DNA of 64,000 bases from NCBI GenBank assembly GCA_021739645.1, contig JAIPBL010000001.1, forward strand, positions 1-64,000, given 5' to 3'. This DNA comes from Saprospiraceae bacterium. GTDB lineage: Bacteria; Bacteroidota; Bacteroidia; Chitinophagales; Saprospiraceae. Each line of letters starts with the position of its first letter. Within the stretch, counting starts at the first letter, position 1. Below are positions 29,466 to 36,307 of the stretch, piece by piece. Position numbers and translations under genes: made by a program. Below the pieces are notes generated by a model, which made no database searches, was not told where the DNA came from, and was given only the letters and a program-made list of their open reading frames with translations.

Positions 29466-32242
29466 TCTTTTACTTTCTCCGGAAAATATTTTTTCATTAA
29501 CCCCTTCCACGCCGCCTGCTCCCGCAGCGGGGCGAGGTCTTCGTCGGCTTCCAACTGCTCGAAGGTGCTGCCCTTCCCGATGGCCTGCTCCACGTAACCG
29601 ATGGCTTCCTCCGTTTTCCCCTCTGCGGCGAGGAGGTAGGCCATGCCGAGCATCGCAGCCGCATAGTTGGGGTTGAGTTCAATTGCTTTGAGGAAATTTT
29701 GCCGGGCCTCTTCGGGGCGGCTGGTTTTGAAATAGACCATGCCGAGGTGCTTGCGGGGGTTGGCAAGCGTCGGAGCGAGTGCAATGGCTTTATTGAAGAC
29801 CGGCTCCGCTTTGGCGTAGCGGCGGGTTTGGAGGTACACATACCCGAGGTTGTGCCAGGCCAAAATATTCGTCGAATCGAGCAAAATGGCTTTTTTGAAA
29901 GCCAGTTCCGCTTCGGCATACCGTTGGGTTTTGAGGTACATATACCCGAGGTTGTTCCAGACAGTGCGATTCGTCGAATCGAGCGCAATGGCTTTTTTGA
30001 AAACCGGCTCCGCTTCGGCGAACCGGCGGGTGTCGATGTACAAATTCCCGAGGTTGTTCCAGGCAAAGATATTGGTCGAATCAAGCGCAATGGCTTTTTT
30101 ATAAGCCGTTTCCGCTTCAGCGTAGCGGCGGGTTTGGTTATACATAGACCCGAATTGAATCCAAAAATCTGCAATTGTCGAATCGAGCGCAATGGCTTTT
30201 TTGAAAACCGGCTCCGCTTCGGTGTAGCGGCGGGTTTCGAGGTACATCCCCCCGAGGGTGTTCCAGGCATGGGCATACGTCGAATCGAGCGAAACGGCTT
30301 TTTTCAAAACCGGCTCCCCTTCGGCGTAGCGGCGGGTGTAGAGGTATATAACTCCGAGGATGTTCCAGGCATTGGCATTTGTCGAATCGAGCGCAATGGC
30401 TTTTTTCAGGACCGGCTCCGCTTCGGCGTAGCGGCGGGTGTGGGTGTATATATACCCAAGGTTGTTCAAGAGAGCGGCAAGCGTCGAATCAAGTGCAATG
30501 GCTTTTTTCAATTGCCGCTCTGCTTCCCTGAAGTTTTTTTTACCAAAATTAAAAACAGCCCACGCGTTCCTTACATCTACCGAACAGGAATCTATACGGC
30601 TTGCCAGCTCCAAAAACGGCCTTGCCCGGTCCTGTTGGCCGTATTTGTAAGAAAGCCAAAAAGCGGCATCGGTGCAGGGCGTTGTCCAGTTTGGATGGAC
30701 CTCAAGGGCCAGCCGGGCGTAATGCTCCAGCGAATCGGGCTGCAGGAGGTTCCAGCCGAACACCCCGCTCATCTGCCAATACACCTGCGGCTGCTCTGGC
30801 TGCCATTCGAGCGACTGGCGGAACAGTGCCAAGGCCTGTTCGCCCAGTTCCCGGTCGGGGTTCTTGTTGGAATTGGCCAAAAGGTAGCCCTCAAAAAAAT
30901 ATTTTCGGGCTTTCAGGGCGGCGTACATGTAGTGCTTTTCGCCCAGCAGCCCGGCAGCCCGGTCGAGGCAGCGGGGGTACGACCGGACCTTTTCGGTGAA
31001 CACCTTTATTGGCAGGCGCTCGCTGGCAACGGCTGTCAGGGATACGTCCTGATTGGTTTTCAGCCACTCGTTGAGGGTCTGCTGGGCGTCGTCCTGCAGG
31101 GCGGCGGCGTAGTTCCTTTTCATGAAACCGTGCAGCGGGGCCAGCCCCGGCTCGGCCGAGAGCGGGGCGTACAGTTCATCGGCGGTCGGTGCGGGGCCGG
31201 CGGTTGACGGGCCGGGGAAAAAGCGTTTTTCCGCCACGGCTTTTTTGAAGGCAAAATACTGTCTGACGATGCCCGAATCGAGTTGCGCCATCACCTCGTC
31301 CTCCAGGCCCCGGCCCTCGGTGGCGGCAAAAACGGGCAGGCCGCCGGCCTTCGATTTTTGCAGGTTCGCCAAAATGGCGGCGTCCACCGCCGCCAGCCGT
31401 TCGGTCCTGTTGCCGAGCAGCATGGGCACCTGGCTCTGCGGGGCAGCCTCGGCGGTCACGTGGTCTTCGAGGTAGCGGTCGAGTTCGCCGACCGTGACCG
31501 TGCCGTCGCCGTTGCGGTCGGCGAGGCCGAACAGCCCGTCCACGAGGTGGTAGCTGAACACGCCACGCCCGCCGCCCCACTGCTCGCCCTCGAGCGAAAA
31601 TTCGTTGGGCTGGCAGGAGAGGATTTTTACCTCGTTGGCGTACTGCTTGGCGAGGTTGGCGCTGGTCAGTTGTGCTCCGCCGATTTGGCTGCCGGAGAGC
31701 TTCCCAGTGTGGCAGGCGTCGGTGATGACGACCACCTTCGCCCTGTTCTGCACGGAAAGCGTGGAGACGATTTCCTGCAAATAAGCCAGCGAGTAAGTGC
31801 CGCCGCCCATGTACACCCGTGAGGGCGAGTCCCAACAGAGCAGGAAGCCCGGCTGCGACAGTTTTTTCCCCTCCACATCGCCGTGGCCGGAGAAGTAGAT
31901 GATGACCTGGTCGCCCTCCTTGGCCTGTTCGATGAGGCCATCGAGTGCCTCGGCGATGCGCCCGGCAGTGGCGTTTTGGTTCGTCAGCAGCTTCAGGTGG
32001 TCGCCATCCAGCGAGCCGCCAGCCGGGGAGCGCAGGAAGTTGGCGAAGGCCTCGGCGTCCTTGTTGGCGAAGCGCAGGTCGGGGATGTCAGGGCTTTGGT
32101 AGTCGGAGATGCCGATGACGACGGCCCTTACCGATTGCGGATTGCGGATTGCGGATTGCGGATTAAGCGGGGAGGCGCCTTTTTCGGTTTGGCTGTTCGC
32201 CAGAAACGGCAGCACGAAAAGGATGGCCAGCAGATTTTTCAT
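29462..32242 (-). CDS. Exported caspase (C14)-TPR protein with expanded repeats, intact
   Basis: 926 residues, the longest copy. Signal peptide to about 18 (LANSQ). A short linker (NPQSAIRNPQS) is encoded by a heptanucleotide repeat. Caspase domain about 38-262: H120 in YFSGHGD, C177 in ITDACHTG, a canonical EF-hand loop D242, N244, D246-G, E253. The conserved middle region spans about 330-440 (ELYAPLSAEPGLAPLH, MKRNYAAAL, LLGEKHYMY). TPRs follow, including seven nearly identical 34-residue units of the type ALDSTNxxAWNNLGxxYLxTRRYAEAEPVFKKAI. It ends LAPLREQAAWKGLMKKYFPE. The N-terminal half is G+C-rich. It should be an active exported protease with a variable-length binding tail. Confidence 0.9.
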   Translation of the reverse strand: MKNLLAILFVLPFLANSQTEKGASPLNPQSAIRNPQSVRAVVIGISDYQSPDIPDLRFANKDAEAFANFLRSPAGGSLDGDHLKLLTNQNATAGRIAEALDGLIEQAKEGDQVIIYFSGHGDVEGKKLSQPGFLLCWDSPSRVYMGGGTYSLAYLQEIVSTLSVQNRAKVVVITDACHTGKLSGSQIGGAQLTSANLAKQYANEVKILSCQPNEFSLEGEQWGGGRGVFSYHLVDGLFGLADRNGDGTVTVGELDRYLEDHVTAEAAPQSQVPMLLGNRTERLAAVDAAILANLQKSKAGGLPVFAATEGRGLEDEVMAQLDSGIVRQYFAFKKAVAEKRFFPGPSTAGPAPTADELYAPLSAEPGLAPLHGFMKRNYAAALQDDAQQTLNEWLKTNQDVSLTAVASERLPIKVFTEKVRSYPRCLDRAAGLLGEKHYMYAALKARKYFFEGYLLANSNKNPDRELGEQALALFRQSLEWQPEQPQVYWQMSGVFGWNLLQPDSLEHYARLALEVHPNWTTPCTDAAFWLSYKYGQQDRARPFLELASRIDSCSVDVRNAWAVFNFGKKNFREAERQLKKAIALDSTLAALLNNLGYIYTHTRRYAEAEPVLKKAIALDSTNANAWNILGVIYLYTRRYAEGEPVLKKAVSLDSTYAHAWNTLGGMYLETRRYTEAEPVFKKAIALDSTIADFWIQFGSMYNQTRRYAEAETAYKKAIALDSTNIFAWNNLGNLYIDTRRFAEAEPVFKKAIALDSTNRTVWNNLGYMYLKTQRYAEAELAFKKAILLDSTNILAWHNLGYVYLQTRRYAKAEPVFNKAIALAPTLANPRKHLGMVYFKTSRPEEARQNFLKAIELNPNYAAAMLGMAYLLAAEGKTEEAIGYVEQAIGKGSTFEQLEADEDLAPLREQAAWKGLMKKYFPEKVKD
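29766..30505 (-). repeat. Tandem 102-base repeats encoding near-identical TPRs
   Basis: Seven or so units of about 102 bases are repeated with high DNA identity. Each contains GTCGAATCGAGCGCAATGG (or a close variant) and GCTTCGGCGTAGCGGCGGGT on the plus strand. Unit length equals one 34-residue TPR, so gain or loss of whole units keeps the frame. Similarity at DNA level, not only protein level, indicates recent expansion. The other paralogues have much more diverged TPRs. Confidence 0.85.
32133..32164. repeat. Heptanucleotide repeat inside the caspase gene start
   Basis: ATTGCGG is repeated four times in a row (32134-32161) plus a partial copy on each side. It lies in codons about 27-37 of the caspase-TPR gene starting at 32242, between signal peptide and caspase domain. 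Because 7 is not a multiple of 3, loss or gain of one unit would shift the frame and truncate the protein early. Confidence 0.85.
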
Positions 32243-32269
32243 TTACATTCGATTTTAAAAAAATGAAAG

Positions 32270-32300
32270 CCAGCGGGCGGCTTGGAGTCGCCCGCTGGCC
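32270..32300 (-). terminator. Hairpin terminator between two caspase-family genes
   Basis: Arms GCCAGCGGGCG (32270-32280) and CGCCCGCTGGC (32290-32300), perfect, 9-base loop. On the minus strand TTTCATTTTTTT follows. It lies 10 bases after the stop of the pseudocaspase gene and before the start of the gene at 32242, so the two are probably transcribed separately. Confidence 0.8.
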
Positions 32301-32310
32301 GGGTTGGTTT

Positions 32311-34242
32311 TTAATCTTTAGTTTGGTCGGGGAGGTATTTCCTGAGGAGTACGTCAAACTGTTTTGTATCAATAAGTGTCGTGAGGTCTTCGTCTTTCCT
32401 GAGGTATTCAATGTCCTTGAAACCGTATTTGAAGGCAAGTTCTAGCCACTGAAAGGCTTGTGAGGTTTGGCCTTGCAGGGCTTTGAGGCAGCTCAGGTTG
32501 TAGTAAATACTTGCTTCGGTAGGGTCAATGAATGCCGCATTGTGAAGCCAAAATTCGGCTGCGGCGAAGTGCCTCAATTTCAAGTTTGCAACCCCGAGGG
32601 TTGCAACTGCTACGGGGTTCCAGGGGGTCAGGTCAGCGGCCAGTTGTGCATAGACCAGGGCGCTGTCGAACTGCTGCTGTTCATAGTGCAGCACGGCTAT
32701 GTTCAAATAAGGAATGCCCCATTGTGGGGCGAGGTTGATGGCTTGGAGGTAGAGGGTTTTGGCATCACCCGATTTTGTCAAGAAATGCAAAATGCCCAAT
32801 TCGTTGAGCACGAAAGGGGCTTCCGGCTCATACCGCAGCGCAAGCTGCTGTTTTTCCAGTGCCGTTTGCAAGAGCTGGGAAGAGTCCTTGTTTTTTTCAA
32901 AATCCAGCCTCGCCGTTAGCCCTTCGAAATAGTACCGTTTGCACTGGATGATGGTGTTCATGAAGTGCTTTTCGCCCAAAAGTTCGACCGTCCTCGCCAT
33001 GTACTTGGGGTAGGCGGCATAGTTGCCACCGTGTTTCCAGCGGCGTTGAAGTTCCCGGGTGTCGGTGCGGAGGTAGTCATTCAGTGCCTGTTGGGTTTCG
33101 TCTTGAAGGGAGGCGGCAAGTTGTCTGCGAAGATGGCTGTGCAAGGGACGGATTGAGGGCTGGGTCAATAGGCTGTCATAAAGGTCGGAAGTACATCTGC
33201 CTGCTGGCTCCATTAGTTTGCCTAATTTTTTAGTTAGCATGAAATCGAAGTACCACTGCCTTGTACGTTCATCAGCTTCTGAGAGCAGAGAGTCTTCAAG
33301 GTTCGACATGTCCCGCCTTACGATTGCTGGGAAGTCACTGTATCCTTTGCCTGTGTTTCGTAAGCCACGGGTGTCGTCCACCTTTGCTAATTCCGTGTTT
33401 TCATCAGAAAAAGCCATTAGCATGACATATCCCCCCGGGGCTTTTTTATGTTGATTGCGGAGGTGCTTGGCAACTTCCCTTGGCATTATTTTCAAATCGT
33501 CATTGAAGTCGGCCTGGCTTGTCAATCCATCAAGCAGTATGGGTGAATATCCTGAGTGATTTTTTTTGGAATTATGCGTTTTGTCAAGCGTTTCTGCCAT
33601 ATCTGCATACGGAAAGGAATTTTTAATTGCTTCGAGCCATTGACGCCAATAGTCGTCTTCCACGATTGTGGTTGAGCCCAAATAGAGGTCGAATATTAAG
33701 TTATAGCGCAGATTTTTTTTTCGTGCCATATCCTGAATCCGATAACAAAGCTTTGCCAAAGGCATACTGCCTGCCCGTCCTAAAATCAATGGAGAATCTG
33801 AAAGAAATAAGTGAGGAACAGGGCCATTGTCAGCATTGACGAGGCGGGCGTTTCCGGCAAAATAAACGGAAATTTGGTCGCCCATTTGGCTTTCTTCATC
33901 CAGCCAATCAATCGCTGCTGTAAAACTTGCAAAAGTGGCTAAATCGCCAGTCAATAAATTTAAATGGTCGGCAGGCATCAGCCCTCCTTCCCTTGATCTT
34001 AAAAATGCAGCATATAGTTCTGCGTTTTGTTGGTTGTCTGTCAGGTCTGGCAATAAACTGTCTTGATGGGTGGAAATGCCAATTACAACAGCTCGGCTAG
34101 ATTTCGAAAGGTCGATTTCAGTATCATCTCCTACCACTAATTTCAACCCCGTGCGTAATGTGTCATTTCCAAATGCATTCAGTTGAGAGTAGGTAAAAAG
34201 ACAGAAATAAATGGCAAGCGTCGATAGGAGTGAGGTTTTCAT
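32311..34242 (-). CDS. Exported pseudocaspase-TPR protein lacking the catalytic dyad
   Basis: 643 residues, an open frame with no lesions. Signal peptide to about 20 (FTYSQ). The caspase fold is recognisable (SRAVVIGISTHQDSLLPDL, DHLNLLTGDLATF, IDWLDEESQMGDQISVYF), but the His motif SGHGD is AGNAR (N131 in place of His) and the Cys motif TDACxSG is FDLYLGS (Y187 in place of Cys). The EF-hand-like loop is kept (D245, N247, D249, E256). The middle region is conserved (DLYDSLLTQPSIRPLH, LRRQLAASLQDETQQ, LLGEKHFM), as are six or so TPRs and the tail LLRKYLP. The maintained frame suggests a function without catalysis, such as a decoy, scaffold or inhibitor of the active sisters. It lies immediately upstream of the 926-residue active copy. 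Confidence 0.88.
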   Translation of the reverse strand: MKTSLLSTLAIYFCLFTYSQLNAFGNDTLRTGLKLVVGDDTEIDLSKSSRAVVIGISTHQDSLLPDLTDNQQNAELYAAFLRSREGGLMPADHLNLLTGDLATFASFTAAIDWLDEESQMGDQISVYFAGNARLVNADNGPVPHLFLSDSPLILGRAGSMPLAKLCYRIQDMARKKNLRYNLIFDLYLGSTTIVEDDYWRQWLEAIKNSFPYADMAETLDKTHNSKKNHSGYSPILLDGLTSQADFNDDLKIMPREVAKHLRNQHKKAPGGYVMLMAFSDENTELAKVDDTRGLRNTGKGYSDFPAIVRRDMSNLEDSLLSEADERTRQWYFDFMLTKKLGKLMEPAGRCTSDLYDSLLTQPSIRPLHSHLRRQLAASLQDETQQALNDYLRTDTRELQRRWKHGGNYAAYPKYMARTVELLGEKHFMNTIIQCKRYYFEGLTARLDFEKNKDSSQLLQTALEKQQLALRYEPEAPFVLNELGILHFLTKSGDAKTLYLQAINLAPQWGIPYLNIAVLHYEQQQFDSALVYAQLAADLTPWNPVAVATLGVANLKLRHFAAAEFWLHNAAFIDPTEASIYYNLSCLKALQGQTSQAFQWLELAFKYGFKDIEYLRKDEDLTTLIDTKQFDVLLRKYLPDQTKD

Positions 34243-34678
34243 AATGGCCAGTTTAGCTTTGTTTTGGGTCTTTTATACAAGGCCGCTCTTTTGTGTAGAT
34301 GTTATCTGCTGTTTATTTGAAATGCAAGATAAAAAAAAGCGGACGACCTGGGTTTCTTAGGGTAAAAACTTTGGGCGACCACTTTTTTTCTTGGTAGTGA
34401 AGGTTAAACGGGTAGGTGTCAGATGTTAAACTTGAATCTTATTATCCAAATGATTTGTATCAGAATAATGAAAAAAACGGTAATAATAAACACCCAATTT
34501 CGACAGTGAATTTGGGGTAAAATATAAGTTGGTTTATATTAGCTGAAGATAAGCTTTGAATAAGTTTGCTGAAATATTTTCTCACCATATCAATTCAACT
34601 CATTGCATGATTCTTGTTATCTCATGTTGATTTTATCAGTCAGTCAATTCAACTAATGGCAATAATCCGATGTAATAA
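34243..34678. other. Gene-free A/T-rich stretch
   Basis: 436 bases between the pseudocaspase start and the end of the outer-membrane-like gene. It presumably contains the promoter of the pseudocaspase gene, but I cannot point to a convincing TAnnTTTG/TTG pair. No hairpin, repeat or coding frame is evident. Confidence 0.4.
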
Positions 34679-36247
34679 TTACTTGCCCAGATTGAAGGAA
34701 GCACCTAAAAATAGGCCTATTTCATACTTCCCCTTGGTCGGAATATCACCTAAATTGGCGTCAAACTGGTCACCTATACTGTAACCCTTGCCTAGTCGAT
34801 GCACACGCCCACCTTTCAGGCCAAATGAGAGAACCAGCCGTTGATTGGTACCAAACATCATGCTGGGCCCAACATAGAACTCAACACTTTGTCCCTCATC
34901 GCCGCCACCCAATAAAGGAATGCCTGCACCGAAGGAACCTCCCAATGTTGCCTTTTGCCCCCTGTACCCATGGAAGTGGAGGAAAGACGTAATCGATGGT
35001 GTAAAAACGCCGTCGTTGTCACCCACTATGACACCGTCGTTCACGGTATAGCTTTGCCCAGGCTCGAAAAATTGCCCAAAACTGACGCCAGCGCTTGCCT
35101 TTACTTTTAGGCCGCCTCGGACTTCCATGCGCAGGTTTCGTTCTTTTAACAATACAGGTTCAGCTTCATCACCTTCTGCTTGTTTCCGCATCAATTTGAT
35201 GTCCAAGTTCACTTCATCAGCAGTTGGCTGAATAGTCGTGTGGTAGGTGAAATCGTTTGAAATGACCTCTGCCAATTGAAGTTGGAGTTTCGCCATTTCC
35301 TGGTTGCTGGGGATATTGGATGCCTGAATCGACCTTGAAGTGACCTCCTTCAATTGTTCCTTGACACCCCTTGATTTAATTTGAAAATCAATCATGTCCC
35401 TGGTGAATTTCTGGTAATTTTCATCCTCCACGTTATTCGCAGTAAGGTCTCGGGACAAAAGCTCTAACATGCCTATTTTGATGTTTAACTCGTTTTGTTT
35501 TGCCTTTAGTTTTTCAATAAACAACTGGTGCTCTGCTGGAAGCTTTTGCCAAGCCAACAAATCGTTGAGGCTCACTTCTTCATCGGCGTTTTTTTGGAAA
35601 ATGGCATCATAATATTCACGGCACATTTTCTTGACCAGAGACGGCCTAATGTTGGCTTGCGTTCGAAGCGGCTCCACATTCAGCAAGGCAATATTGCTAA
35701 CCTGCAATGCCCGTTCATTGGCTATGAGTTGGTTGTGAACCGAAGAGATGTCCTTCAATAAGAATTCAATCTCCCTCATCGTCTGATCGGCCTTGCTAAT
35801 TTGTTCAGCACCACGAAATTTCGACAATATAGATTTCAGCGTAATGGCACTGTCGTTCACAGTCAAAACGGGCAGGTCAAGGCTGAGCATGGGTAGCATT
35901 CCACCGCCCCCTTCGCCGTCTTGGTTCAAAAAACCACCCAATCCAGGTATCCCCGGGATCAAGCTCGCAATACCGGCCATGCCGGTCAGCCCACTGCCAC
36001 CTGAATCGTCCGTTTTCTCTTCGACTTTTAGCGCCACATCGCTCACGAATGGGTTGTACTCAGTCAAATGGACCCGAACCTCGTCACCCTTGCGTAGGCG
36101 CAACGATTTCACAGGTTTGCCCTTTTTGACATAACTCACGCTGTCGTTGTACAGGTTGTAGAAGACCTGATAATCTTGCCCAAAGGTAGTTGTGCTAACT
36201 GCTCCCAAAATGAACAAGGTTGGTAATATTAAAAGGAAGTTTTTCAT
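34679..36247 (-). CDS. Exported coiled-coil protein with outer-membrane barrel-like C-terminus
   Basis: 522 residues, signal peptide to about 23 (TTFGQ). Residues about 24-75 are beta-rich; 80-125 Gly/Leu/Pro-rich (GMAGIASLIPGIPGLGGF); 130-350 long amphipathic helices likely to form coiled coil (EISNxQEMAKLQLQLAEV type); 370-522 alternating strands ending ASFNLGK (VEFYVGPSMMFGTNQRLVLSFGLKGG), typical of an eight-strand-like barrel. No family recognised. It follows the DUF4384 caspase gene by 60 bases in the same direction, so the two are an operon and may act together at the outer membrane. Confidence 0.65.
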   Translation of the reverse strand: MKNFLLILPTLFILGAVSTTTFGQDYQVFYNLYNDSVSYVKKGKPVKSLRLRKGDEVRVHLTEYNPFVSDVALKVEEKTDDSGGSGLTGMAGIASLIPGIPGLGGFLNQDGEGGGGMLPMLSLDLPVLTVNDSAITLKSILSKFRGAEQISKADQTMREIEFLLKDISSVHNQLIANERALQVSNIALLNVEPLRTQANIRPSLVKKMCREYYDAIFQKNADEEVSLNDLLAWQKLPAEHQLFIEKLKAKQNELNIKIGMLELLSRDLTANNVEDENYQKFTRDMIDFQIKSRGVKEQLKEVTSRSIQASNIPSNQEMAKLQLQLAEVISNDFTYHTTIQPTADEVNLDIKLMRKQAEGDEAEPVLLKERNLRMEVRGGLKVKASAGVSFGQFFEPGQSYTVNDGVIVGDNDGVFTPSITSFLHFHGYRGQKATLGGSFGAGIPLLGGGDEGQSVEFYVGPSMMFGTNQRLVLSFGLKGGRVHRLGKGYSIGDQFDANLGDIPTKGKYEIGLFLGASFNLGK

Positions 36248-36307
36248 AAGAATAAATAGGTTCTATGTTTTAATTCGATTTGTTTTATTTCAATTCTTAA
36301 TCATCGA

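Noticed and set aside
29766-30505. CRISPR array
   Set aside because: The repeats are 102 bases long, coding and in frame as TPRs; there are no spacers and no cas genes. No CRISPR-like pattern was seen elsewhere.
29699-31207. Long plus-strand open frame of 502 codons
   Set aside because: It is antisense to the caspase-TPR gene and arises from the 102-base repeats and G+C-rich codons; the minus-strand protein explains the conservation.
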